Assembly: GCA_037074615.1 (NCBI GenBank)
Contig: CM073563.1
Location: forward strand, 17,592,501 to 17,656,500
Direction of reading: 5' to 3'
Origin: Leucaena leucocephala
Lineage: Eukaryota; Streptophyta; Magnoliopsida; Fabales; Fabaceae
Length of the DNA stretch: 64,000 nt
Of this stretch, positions 10,570-22,527 are shown piece by piece (the stretch's first letter is position 1; each line of letters starts with the position of its first letter). The position numbers and the translations under genes are program-made. Below the pieces are notes generated by a model that saw nothing but the letters and a program-made list of their open reading frames with translations, ran no database searches and was not told the origin of the DNA.

Positions 10570-13500
10570 CTAGGTACAATTATTAATTTGACTAATTCCT
10601 ATTGACCTAACATGACGCTCATGCTTTGCCTGCACAAGCGGCTTTGTTAGAGGATCAGCAACATTATCTTCTCCTGCTACTTTGCATATTTTTATATCAC
10701 CTCTATCGTTGATTTCTCTGATGAGATGAAATCGCCTGAGTATATGCTTGGTCCTTTGTTGTGACCTAGGCTCTTTGGCCTATGCAATGGCACAGCTATT
10801 GTCACAGAGCAAAGTTATTGGATCTGAGATGGTAGGTATCACTCTTAGTTTTGTGATGAACTTCCTGATCCAAACGGCTTCCTTAGCTGCATCTGATGCT
10901 GCTATATACTCAGCTTCTGTTGTAGAATCTACTACAGTGCCCTGCTTAGAGCTCTTCCAGCTTACTGCTCCATTATTGAGGAGGAATATATATCCAGACT
11001 GCGATTTTTGGTCATCCTGGTCAGTTTGGAAACTTGAATCTGTGTAACCAGTTACACAGAGTTCGTTATCCAATCCACCATAGACCAAAAATAAGTCCTT
11101 AGTCCTTCTTAGGTACTTAAGATATTCTTGACAGCAGTCCAATGGTCCTCACCAGGGTCCTGTTGATATCTGCTAGTCATACTTAAGGCAAACAAGACAT
11201 CCGGTCGAGTACATAATATGGCGTACATGATAGATCCTATGGCTGAGGCATATGGAACTTTACTTATGCGACCTCGCTGATCAGATGTACTAGGACACAA
11301 ATCTTTGCTGAGGTGAATACCATGAGACATGGGTATGAAACCCCTCTTTGATTCGTGCATACTGAACCTATGCAGTATTTTATCTATGTATGTACTCTGA
11401 CTGAGTCCTAGAAATCTTTTAGATCTATCTCTATAGATTCTGATTCCTAGGATGTAGGTGGCTTCACCCAAGTCTTTCATCGAGAAAGACTTTCCTAACC
11501 AAGACTTGACAATCTGCAAGGTAGGAATGTCATTCCCAATAAGTAGGATGTCATCGACATAGAGTACCAAAAACACAACTGTGCTCTCACTAACCTTCTT
11601 GTACACACAAGGTTCATCGATGCTTTGAAAAAATCCAAACTCTTTGACTACTTCATCAAAATGATGATTCTAACTCCGAGAGGCTTGCTTCAGTCCATAA
11701 ATGGACCTTTGAAGCTTGCACACTTTACCAGAGTCCTCAGAACGCACAAACCCTTCAGGTTGTGTCATGTACACATCCTCAAGGAGCTTTCCATTAAGGA
11801 AGGCTGTCTTGACGTCTATCTGCCATATTTCATAGTCATAATATGCAGCTATGGCAAAAAGGATTCTGATTGATTTGGCTATTGCAACTGGTGAAAAGGT
11901 CTCATCATAGTCCACACCATGAGTTTGAGTAAATCCTTTTGCAACCAGTCGTGCCTTGAAGACATTTGCATTACCATCCATGTCAGTTTTCTCCTTAAAA
12001 ACCTACTTGCACCCGACAGTTTTGACACCTTCAGGCGGGTCGACTAAGGTCCAAACCTTATTGTCGTACATGGATTGCATCTCAGACTTCATGGCATTAA
12101 GCCATTTTTCAGAGTTTGGTCCCACTATAGCTTCTCGATAGGTAGTCGGCTCATTATGCTCAATGAGCAACACATCACGACTATCAGAAATTAGAAATCC
12201 ATATCCCTGAGTCTTAAGTCGTGTCCTATTAGATTTCCGTGGACCTTGCATGACTTGAGGAGTCTCAACAACTTGTTGTGAGTCTTCTCTGTTTTCCATT
12301 GACAGTTCTGTGGTGTCTTGTTTCGAACTTCTTCGAGGTGTACCTTACTCCCACTGGTTCTTTTAGAGATAAATTCTCATTCGAGAAAGATACCATTTCT
12401 GATAACAAACACTTTGTTATCAACAGGGTTATAGACGTAATATCCCTTGGTTTCCTTAGGATATCCCACAAAAAGGCACCTTGAGGATTTGGGCACTAAT
12501 TTGTCTGAGGCTTGTTGCTTAACATAGACCTTGCATCCCCAAATCTTGAGGAAAGACAAACTAGGCATCCTCCCAGTCTATATCTCATACGGAGTCTTTT
12601 CAATTGCCTTAAATGGAACACGATTGAGAGTGAACACAGTTGTCTCTAGGGCATAGCCCCAAAAGGAGGGCAGAAGATATGTTTGACTCATCATGGATCG
12701 AACCATATCTAATAGTATTCGATTCCTCCATTCAGAAATGCCATTCCATTGTAGTGTCCCTGGAGGAGTCAATTGTGAGACTATCCTACAACTCCTAAGA
12801 TGATCTATAAACTCTTGGCTCAAATATTCACCACCCCGATCAGATCGAAGGGCTTTAATTGTTTTGCCAAGCTGGTTTTGTACTTTATTTTGAAATATTT
12901 TGAACTTTTCAAAAGACTCAGATTTATGTTTCATCAGATAGATATACCTATATCTGCTGAAATCATCTATGAATGTTATGAAGTACGAATAACCTCCTCT
13001 GGCATTTGTGTTCATCGATCCACATACATCTGTATGTATGAGGCCCAATAAATCAGTGGCTCTCTCACTGTACCCAGTGAAAGGTGACTTTGTTATCTTT
13101 CCCAACAAGCAAGACTCACAAGTGTTATATGATTCAAAATCAAATGAGTTGAGAAATCCATCTTGATAGAGTTTGGAAATGCGTTTCTCATTTATGTGGC
13201 CCAGACGACAGTGCCAGAGGTATGTGGGATTCAAATCATTTAGTTTGACCCTTTTGGCGGTTATGTTATAGATATTTCCATGATTGGGTTGTTCCAAATT
13301 TAATATGTAATGATCAACATGCAAATCACCATGAGCATAGAAAACATCATTACGATAAATAGAACATTTACTATTCCCAGCAATGGAAGTGAAACCTTCC
13401 TTATCCAAATAAGAAAGTGAAACAATGTTACTACTTAAAGCAGGAACATAATAGCAATTGTTCAAAACTAACAAAAGCCTAGTGGGCAGAACTAATTCAT

Positions 13501-14551
13501 AAGAACTAACAAAAGCTAACGCGTCAACCCTTGCTTTATTTCTAACTCGTAGGTCAACCTCGCCCTTTTTCAGCTTCCTACTGTCCTTTAGTCCCTGCAC
13601 ATTTGTACAAATATGAGAACCACACGCAGTATCTAATACCCATGAGGTGGAAGTAGAAAGATGAATGTCTATAACATAAATACCTGAAGCGATAGTCCCG
13701 TTATCCTTCTTGTTATTTTTCAAATCTTCGAGGTAGAGTTTGCAATTTCTCTTCCAATGACCAGGTTCATTGCAGAAGAAGCAGACTCCTTCCTTCGGAG
13801 GCTTTGCCTTCTTTGGTGTAGGCTTGGTTTCAGGCTTGCCTAACTCTTTGGTCTTACCTGATGAGCCATGACCCTTCCCCTTGCCTTTGCCTTTCTTTCT
13901 CATACCCTTTCCTTTCTGAACCATCAAAATACTACTGGGCTTCTTCTTAAGGCTGGGGTCAGCAGTTTTAAGCATCGCATGCAGTTCAGAAAAAGATTTC
14001 TCCATGTTATTAATGTTGTAGTTCATGATAAACTGGTCATAACTTTTTGGGAGTGAGTTCAAGATCAAATCCGTAGCTAACTCCTGGCTCATAGGAAATC
14101 CAAGCCTCTTAAGGTGATCAATGTACCCCTTCATCTTTAAGACATGAGTACTAACTGATACACCTTCAGCCATCTTGCAGGAATGTAAGGCCTTAGTGGT
14201 CTCATACCTCTCTTGCCTTGCCTATTGCTAGAATATTTCCTTAAGATGCACAATCATCTCATAAGCCTCCATATGTTCCAGATCTCTTTGGAGCTCCGGA
14301 ACCATCGTGGCTAGCATCAAGCATCCCACATCGACAGAGTCTTCCTTATACTTCGTGTAAGCATCTCTCTGAGCTCTAGGAGCATTGGCCGCTGGCTCCT
14401 CAGGAATGAGTTGATCTAGGACATGCGCCTTTCTTTCCTGCTTGAGAACAATTCTCAAGTTCCTAAACCAGTCAAGAAAGTTTGTCCCATTGAGTTTGTC
14501 CTTCTCAAGGACAGATCACAGCGATAATGTAGCAGTATTACTAGTTGTCAT
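10570..14551 (-). pseudogene. Copia gag-pol polyprotein, broken
   Basis: A single frame of about 1,327 codons runs from ATG 14551 (MTTSNTATLS) to TAG 10570. Gag is at about 14551-13800, with a Lys/Gly-rich stretch and a CCHC zinc knuckle (CFFCNEPGHWKRNC, about 13783-13742). The protease core is near 13640-13606 and reads LDTACGSH, with Ala where Gly is usual. Integrase spans about 13215-12600: HCRLGH and CESC zinc residues, then HTD, SDRGGEY and the Glu of ISEWRNR. RT spans about 12000-11300 with YVDD near 11555. RNase H is at 11142-10780 (GYTDSSF, STTEAEY), followed by a tail ending LTKPL...NNCT. In-frame stops lie at 14518-14516, 14230-14228 (and a second just after), 12580-12578, 12379-12377, 12005-12003, 11672-11670 and 10782-10780. 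One frameshift lies between 12377 and 12299, and a one-base loss near 11120. Several stops replace expected Trp, Gln or Arg codons, as C-to-T decay would produce. Confidence 0.92.
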
Positions 14552-17500
14552 GATTCTACAATTAATATATGCAATTTAATTAGCAATCTCCCACTGAATA
14601 AACAACCCTCAATGCAATAGTTAGTGGGCTAAGATCCATATTTGGCTCAAACTTAAGTCCGCTTTGGCAGGACACTTAAATTAAGTTATTTAGGTAGGTA
14701 ACACCTTTACCAATTACATCAAATGTAACTCTTAGATGTTCATGGGATCCTATCATCATGTGTTGGAAATCGTGCTCTAGGGGCCAATCATTGTCTTATG
14801 AACATTATTGATTTATGAATTTATTAATTGAGTTATCATATTATTTGCATGTTTACTATGATGATCATCCTTGGATAATTCATGATATTATTCTAAATGT
14901 CCCTGGTCGATCATCTATGCGGGAGCACAGATGAAATAAGACCAGTATGACTTTGAAGATGTATAGAGATATAAATCAAAGTCATAAGCACATGTAAGAG
15001 TACAAGGTGCTGGACCGACCCGCTATGAGAGAACTGCATGGGTAACGTCATAAGCTTCTCTCATATACAAACCATGTCAATACGCCATTTGACCTGAGAT
15101 CATCATGGATTCCTACATGACAAAACGCTCAGCTTTGACCTAGTCAAAAGTCACTTTTGACCGAGTGATCATAAAGACTATGTTCAGCCTTAGTGGTTTT
15201 TCATGCGGAGGAATGTGAATGGTCAAGATGGAATTTGTCCCTCACATTCGTAGAGAGATATTACTGGGCCCCTCGATGAGTGAGTCTGAGAAATGTATGG
15301 CCATACTATAATGGAAAGGTAGTTCCATTTCTATAGTCAGACTACTCAGGGATCGAGAAAGTAACCGTCAGGAATAGGAGGATGACATTATCCATGCCTC
15401 ATCCATGACCAAAATATCGCGTGACAGAAGGGACATGATATGGTTGTATAAAAGGTTACATCGTTTATCGATCCTCATATGATTTGGGTAGTCGTTATGT
15501 CTTGCTAGAGACCGCTTGCGACTTGTAGGCTAGTATAGCAAATGGCCCACTGCCAACTTCATATGGGCCTACAGGGTCGCACACAAAATAGCCCAACACG
15601 AGCTATGATGTCCAGATTCATTGAATCTAAGACATGTCCAGATTCAATGAATGATCCAGGATAGATGTATATATATATTTATTTATATTTATATTCGTAT
15701 ATATATATATATATAAATTCGTATATATACATTATATGTATATATGAGATTTAATTTATAAGGATAAATTAAATCTCTATCACGTTTGAAATTCGAAATT
15801 CAAATTGATAGGATATCTCATATAAGAGATATTTATAAGATTTAATTTATAAGGATAAATTAAATCTCTATCATGTTTGAAATTTGAAATTCAAATTGAT
15901 AGGATATCTCATATAAGAGATATTTATAAGATTTAATTTTTAAGGATAAATTCAATCCCTATCACGTTTGAATTTGAAATTCAAATTGATAGGATATCTA
16001 AAATTTGATTTATGAGAATAAATCAAAAATAGTTCAGTCTCATCTTTATTTAAAATTAAATAAATGGGTAATTAAATCTGTGGGACGGATTTGATATTAT
16101 TTATTTAATTAGTTTCTTATAAAATTATACAATATATGATATTGTATTAATTTTAGAATTAATATAAGATTAACTCCAAAAAAATCCAATTCGGTTGATA
16201 GAGAAAAACGCATAGCATCCTATATATCTGATTTTAGGAGCTGCGTTTTGCACAGAGAAACATATAGAATATAGAAAGGCCGAAGGGGACTCTGTAAAAG
16301 GTTTGCAGATAAGAAACTGCCGAAATAGAGACGGAGAGGACGAACTCTTGAGAAAGCCCTGGAGGGACAAGAGACGCTAGCACGTCGTTCATGGTTGGAA
16401 CGCTGTTCGTGTGGATACCAGTAGAGGAAGCCGACCTGAGTCGTCGACTTCTTGTGATCAGAAAGGGAGCACGAGCTGCAGAGAGAAGCTGTGAACGTCG
16501 TGACCGAAAGCTGTGGAAGTCGCTGAGGCACACTAAGGGTAATACTTCTTCCCACTTGACTTAAACACATACGGTAGATCCTGGCAAGGAATGGAAAAAT
16601 TTTTAAATTAATTTCCGCTGCGTGTCTTCCAATTCCTTACAATATGATCTGGCATGTTTTTAATCCCATCTAATGCCTTGAGACCAAAAACCGTTTTGTT
16701 AATCTCAATTAAGTCAAACAATAATAAACATGTGAGAGTAGCACTATTACTCTTACTTATCTCCCCAAGATAACTCAAAAGCACCCGTGGAGTCCACAAT
16801 TGAGAGATTGAGATTTTGACAAGTATTCATAAATTGACGGCATTATGACTTAAGATTTCGTTTAGAGGGCTTAATTTGACTATCTGGTTTATACGAATGC
16901 ATGTTTCTCAGTTTGTATCTCATACAAATAATATGCATGTATTAATTTAATCATAAAATGCATAATTAAACGTGATACAATATGGCTCACTTATCCTAAG
17001 TCCCCTCAAGCCAATGAGAGGAGCTCTCTAGTAAGAAAAAGGGAAATTACATATAGAAACCTCTTTTAACATTCGAGGGAAATGAGATAAGAAGAGAAGG
17101 TACATTGAGAGTATATATATATAGGAAGGCACGACGCGCAGGCTGTATTTAAAAAACTTACAACACTTGCAATCTAGAGCCATATTGTTCACCATACCCA
17201 AGCATTCAAGAATCAACATTCAGATTTAATTGCAGGGCAATTGATGTTTCAAATCTAAAATATTCAAAATACCATATGTTACGGTTATGTTGCGCTATGA
17301 ACAGGTAGCCACGGTGGTCCCGCTAGTCGGTTAGTGGGTGACGGTCCCATCACGAATCTGAATTCGATTTTCTTGGACCCCATCTAAGTTAATTGATCAA
17401 ATCAAAACGTATCACCACCGATTTCAATTCCCTTTTAGATTCCTTTTATGTCATACATAATACGGATCCCTTATATGTCACACATAAAACACATATCATA

Positions 17501-17565
17501 CGATTGGCTATGACTAACACATATCATATGAATCAACAATCAAGCCTAACTTAAACACAAAACGG
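14552..17565 (-). other. Copia untranslated leader, interrupted by a solo LTR
   Basis: Without the solo LTR at 14761-16641 the leader between primer binding site and gag ATG is about 1.1 kb. I see no gene in it. Minor frames at 16608-16799 and 17028-17219 have no recognisable similarity and lie where no protein is expected. A short run of TA repeats sits at about 17112-17124. Confidence 0.6.
14761..16641 (+). mobile_element. Solo Copia LTR nested in a Copia element of the same family
   Basis: About 1.88 kb from TGTTGGAAATCG to TCCAATTCCTTACA, in the opposite orientation to the host element's LTRs. The flanks are tcatg (14756-14760) and atatg (16642-16646). They agree at three of five bases, so there is no clean target duplication. 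The copy is closer in sequence to the solo LTR at 3489-5365 than to the host LTRs. Small antisense frames at 16170-16570 are shared by the LTR family and are not genes. Confidence 0.88.
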
Positions 17566-17581
17566 CATGGCTCTGACACCA
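17566..17581 (-). other. Primer binding site of the Copia element
   Basis: On the minus strand the sequence after the 5' LTR reads TGGTGTCAGAGCCATG. It matches the initiator-Met tRNA primer site (TGGTATCAGAGCC) with one difference. It identifies 17583-19451 as the 5' LTR. Confidence 0.8.
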
Positions 17582-17582
17582 T

Positions 17583-19451
17583 TGTAAGGAAATAGAAGAC
17601 CCGCAGCGGAAATTAATTTAAAAATTTTTCCATTCCTTGCCAGGATCTACCGTATGTGTTTAAGTCAAGTGGAAAGAAGCATTACCCTCAGTGTTCCTCA
17701 GCGACTTCTACAGCTTCTGGTCACGACGTTCACATCTTCTCTCCGCGGCTCGTGCTCCCTTTTCGATCACAAGAAGTCGACGACTCAGGTCAGCTTTCTC
17801 TACTGGTATCCACACGAACAGCGTTCTAACCACGAATGACGTGCTAGCATCTCTTGTGCCTCCAGGGGTTTCTCAAGAATTCGTCCTCTCCGTCTCTATT
17901 TTGGCAGTTTCTTATCTGCAAACCTTTTGCAGATTCCCCTTTGGCCTTTCTGTGTTCTCTATGTGTCTTGCTAAAAATGCAGCTCCTAAAATCAGATATA
18001 TAGGTTGCTATGCGTTTTTCTCTCTACCGAATTGGATTTTGGAGTTAATCTTATGTTAATTCTGAAATTAATACAATATCATATATTGTATAATTTTATA
18101 AGAAACTAATTAAATAAATAATATTAAAATCCGTCCCACAAATTTAATTACCTATTTATTTAACTTTAAATAAAGATGAGACTGAATTATATTTGATTTA
18201 TTCTCATAAATCAAATTTTAGATATCCTATCAATTTGAATTTCAAATTCAAACGTGATAGGGATTGAATTTATCCTTATAAATTAAATCTTATAAATATC
18301 TCTTATATGAGATATCCTATCAATTTGAATTTTAAATTCAAACGTGATAGGGATTTAATTTATCTTTATAAATTAAATCTTATAAATATCTCTTATATGA
18401 GATATCCTATCAATTTGAATTTTAAATTCAAACGTGATAGGGATTTAATTTATCCTTATAAATTAAATCTCATATATCTCATATATATAATATATATACA
18501 CGAATTTATATATATATATACGAATATAAATATAAATAAATATATACATCCACCCTGGATCTTTCATTGAATATGGACATGTCTTAGATTCAATGAATCT
18601 GGACATCATAGCTCGTGTTGGGCTATTTTGTGTGCGACCATGTAGGCCCATATGAAGTTGGCAGTGGGCCATTTGCTATACTGGCCCACAAGTCGCTAGC
18701 GGTCTCTAGCAAGACATAACGACTACCCAAATCATATGAGGATCGTTAAACGATGTAACCTTTTATACAACCATATCATGTCCCTTTTGTCACGCGATAT
18801 TTTGGTCATGGTTGAGGCATGGATAATGTCATCCTCCTATTCCTGACCGTTACTTTCTTGATCCCTGAGTAGTCTGACTGTAGAAATGGAACTACCTTTC
18901 CATTACAGTATGGCCATACATTTCTCAAACTCACTCATCTAAGGGCCTAGTAATATCTCTCTACGAATGTGAGGGACAGATTCCATCTTGACCATTCACA
19001 TTCCTCCGCATGAAAAACCACTAAACCCGAACATAGTCTTTATGATCACTCGGTCAAAAGTGACTTTTGACTAGGTCAAAGCTGAGCGTTTGTCATGTAG
19101 GAATCCATGATGATCTCAGGTCAAATGGCATATTGACATGGTTTGTATATGAGAGAAACTTATGACGTTACCCATGCAGTTCTCTCATAGCGGGTCGGTC
19201 CAACACCTTGTACTCTTACATGTGCTTATGACTCTGATTTATATCTCTATATATCTTCAAAGTCATACTGGTCTTATTTCATCTATGCTCTCGCATAGAT
19301 GATCGACCAGGGACATTTAGGATAAGATCATGAATTATCCAAGGATGGTCATCATAGTAAACATGCAAATAATATGATAACACAATTAATAAATTCATAA
19401 ATCAATAATGTTCATAAGACAATGATTGGCCCCTAGGGCACGTTTCCAACA
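17583..19451 (-). repeat. 5' LTR of the Copia element
   Basis: 1869 bp, nearly identical to the 3' LTR at 8684-10555. The central ~1.3 kb is almost unchanged, whereas most differences fall in the outer 260 bp at the low-coordinate end and in the last ~150 bp. There is also a 4-bp length difference in the TA-rich tract. The right flank GAATG (19452-19456) is the second target copy. Confidence 0.92.
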
Positions 19452-19456
19452 GAATG

Positions 19457-22400
19457 ATCCACTCACTTGAGAAGTTTTTCTCAAAAAGTTTAAAAGAAGC
19501 ATTCCTCTCAATTAGAGAAAGGTGAGCATGAAGTTAAGGGTTAGAGTTAAGGGAAGAGAACTCTTTTGATGGATACTTAATCAAGTTCAATCATATGAAT
19601 CTTGAGGCTTAATAAGAGATACTTTTTCGCCTGTTAGTAATCCAGGAGGATTAGGGAAAACTTAAAAGTTCGAATGGAATAAAGATAGGAGCCAAACCTT
19701 TCCTCAGTTAGGTGAAAGAAGATAGCTGACTCAGTTATGGATTACAGATAGATTACAGTGAAGCCAAGGACACATAAATCCTTCAGGTTAGAGACATAAA
19801 AGTCTTACAGGTGATGAGAAATGTTATGATAAGATAGCCTGATATGATAAGCTATCTCCGACTCCTAAATAAATAAATAGGATATTGGAGATGTAAGCTA
19901 AAGATAAATTGCCTCAGAAATTGTTTGAGGGTTAGTAGAAAAAGATATATGTAAGCTAAGAGAAAGAAGTTTATGAGGTTTACAGAAAGTAAAGTAGCCA
20001 CAGATTCAAAGATGAAGTGACTCCTCTATTCCTTATGTAAGAAAGAGTAAAGAAAGGTTGAGTCTATACCCTAGTAAGAGGGTGTTGTGGCAACCTAAGT
20101 GAAACAAGTAAATGAGTCAGGTTCCTGAATAAATGATTCAGACCTAGTGATTAAGATAATGAAGGAACAGAATACTTTAAAGTCTACTTGGTTAATTATT
20201 TAGTTGCAATGTGAGTATAAGGGATGGTTGACCAGATGTATGTGATAGTGGTATGGCTTATGTTGCCATAAGTTATAATAAGAAATTGCATCTCATTGCA
20301 GTTGTCATATGATGACACGCATGTTAGAGAATGTTTAAAGGATTGCATCTCCTTGCATATTATACAAGTTAAGTATGTTATGATAAATGAATACTCCCCT
20401 TTACATTACATGCAGGGTAGAGTAAATATGATGAGAAAGTTATGTTGCTCCCATGCCCTACAACATGCAATAGAGCTAGATTGCTCTTGCAATAGAGTAA
20501 AGTCCCTCTGATGAGATAAATGGATGATGACAGGTGCATGGTAGAGCTTGTGTAGCTCCCTGCAATGTTAAATGTAATAAAGTTATAAAGATGAGAATGG
20601 TATATGAAGTTCCTGAGTGATAGAGGAAATGAGTCAAGTCCTAATAGATAATATTGGCTTCTGTGACCATTTTTGGGGAATTATCTGTGGAGTTAACAAC
20701 TATGTGGAAGTGACTAACCTTGTAACTTTGTCCATTGGTTTAGGTCTTCCAGAGATGAGAATACAGTACAACGGAATCCAATAGATTCTGGAGGATTGCA
20801 GTTAGATCCTAGTATGACTCACAGGGTTGCAATTAGATCCTGAAAGGCATACGGTTGATCGCAGTAGATCCCGAGGGTCATAGTAGACCAAGCCTAGAGC
20901 AAGAAAGTAATGAGCCATAAGTACAATATGTCTTTGGAAGGACGAATACTAAGGAAAAGTTAAGGTATAGAAGCTTCACAAGTTAGTTAACTCATAACAG
21001 AGAGAGTACCCATGATGCTAGTTTCAGATAGCCTTATTACTATTAGGGACTGAACTCAGAATCTCCTTACACGTATCAGGAACTAAATGATCAAAGTTAA
21101 AGATATTAATCCTGAGTTCCAAAGATTTATGAGAATGTTTTATAAGATATGAGAAAGGGTCAAATGAGAATAAAGAGCTCCTTACGATGAGATTACAAAG
21201 ACTAAAAATAAAGGTAAGTAGATCCTCCAGATGAGGACAAAGAGATTAGAAGGCCAGATAGACCCAAGAGTGATAGTATAAGATGGGTCTAAGATGGTAA
21301 AGTACTAGGGTCAGAGCCAGTGAGCACCAGTGCTTTAGATTTTTATCTGCACATTTCAGTTAAGTGTGCTCAGGCAAGGGTAGTCCAATGATGGGTGACC
21401 CCCTGGGAAGTGATGAAAAAAAATGTGAATGCCACAAGAAATTGGCATATATGCACAAAGCTATGTAAAATGATAGAAAGAGCTATGAAAAGCTAGAAAG
21501 GGTTATGAACAGTAAGAGACTAGAACCCTTATGTCAAGTCCAAATGAAATGGATTTGAAAGATGAACTATGATACAGCCAGATTTGACCAGATATGCTAT
21601 TTTATGTCATGAAAGATACGAAATAAGAAGATATGCCTTAAGAAGCGGCTGTATAGCTAGCTTTGTAAACAGATAGAGAGGCTTCCGTTCGGGAAAAGAT
21701 AAGATGTTTGAATGATAAGCTACATGTGAAAGAGCAAATGAGAGCTTTGAGAGCTTCCACTTCTTGCATAGAATGCCAGGCCTTATGTTACGTTACATTA
21801 TGTGATGTTTACAGAATATACTAAAGCTCTGAATGTTAGAGCAGTGCAAGCTATGAGTGTTAGAGCTGTGCAAGCTCCGAGTGTTAGAGCTGTGCATATT
21901 AAGAGAAGGAATGTTTGAGCTCCAATGTTAGAGTTTTGCATTCATGAGTAGGTAAGTAGTCCTGCAAAACGTTGGCCAGGCGTTATGCATGTTAGAGTAT
22001 GTGCTCCCATATGCTCATATGTGCTCCTGCTGGCAGTAGAGCAATGAAAGAAAGAATAATGATATAAGTCCTCTCTCTGTATTATGATGAGTTATTAAAG
22101 ATGATAAGAATACAGGATGACATGGGAATGAGAGTTAAAGTTTGTGGATATTCAGAGAATTCCGCTAGATACTCAAATGAGCAATAAGTGATTGCACTAA
22201 GAAATATGATGAATAGTTTGTAGAAGCTCCAGAATATGGCAGTATTCAAGGGAGTTTGACATAAAAGAAATGGACACTACTCACAAGTCCAGGATAGTGA
22301 GAAGTCCATATGCAATAGATGCATAGCAAGAAAGTAATAGAATTAACTGGAGTTCAACTCTGATTAAGTTGATTCAGAATAGAAGAATGACCATAGTAAA

Positions 22401-22510
22401 GATATGAAGAATTGCGGATATGAAAAGTACTCCGCTAAGATGTTTATTTTAAGAGATAGATACCCCAATCATTGACTGAGATGCTGAGTAAATTTTGAGG
22501 ACGAAATTTA
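19457..22510 (+). other. LARD interior, long non-coding region
   Basis: This is the remainder of the interior of element 1, homologous in reverse to 25720-28800 (element 2) and 57707-62800 (element 3). No RT, protease or integrase motif is visible. A 75-codon frame in element 2 (27670-27443) has a largely matching but interrupted counterpart at about 20625-20800. In element 3 it is broken early, so I do not call it a gene. A cluster of repeated TTAGATCCT motifs lies at about 20800-20880. Confidence 0.65.
21825..21950 (+). repeat. 24-bp minisatellite in the LARD interior (copy 1)
   Basis: TGTTAGAGC-type units start at 21834, 21858 and 21882, with a more diverged one at 21926. The unit is TGTTAGAGCTGTGCAAGCTC and a short tail. 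The same block occurs at 26352-26475 and 58330-58490 in the other LARD copies. Confidence 0.75.
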
Positions 22511-22521
22511 TTTTAAGGGGG
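22511..22521 (+). other. Polypurine tract of LARD element 1
   Basis: TTTTAAGGGGG follows GAGGACGAAATTTA and precedes the TGTCATATCC start of the 3' LTR by six bases. A GAGGACGAAATTT block before an AAGGGGG run is known from Tekay/Del-type chromoviruses. This hints at the kind of element that may have supplied proteins to this family (inference). Confidence 0.75.
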
Positions 22522-22527
22522 TAGAAA

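Larger units (their letters stand above)
8684..19451 (-). mobile_element. Full-length Ty1/copia retrotransposon, defective, with nested solo LTR
   Basis: This is a minus-strand element. The 5' LTR is 17583-19451, the primer binding site 17566-17581, the leader 14552-17565 (interrupted by a solo LTR), the gag-pol frame 14551-10570, the polypurine tract 10556-10566 and the 3' LTR 8684-10555. Perfect 5-bp target duplications GAATG lie at 8679-8683 and 19452-19456. The order protease, integrase, RT, RNase H defines Ty1/copia. The coding frame carries stops and two frameshifts, so the copy is not autonomous. The two LTRs differ by roughly 25-30 substitutions by eye (about 1.5 percent), which implies a fairly young insertion. 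I do not assign a lineage with confidence. Confidence 0.93.
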
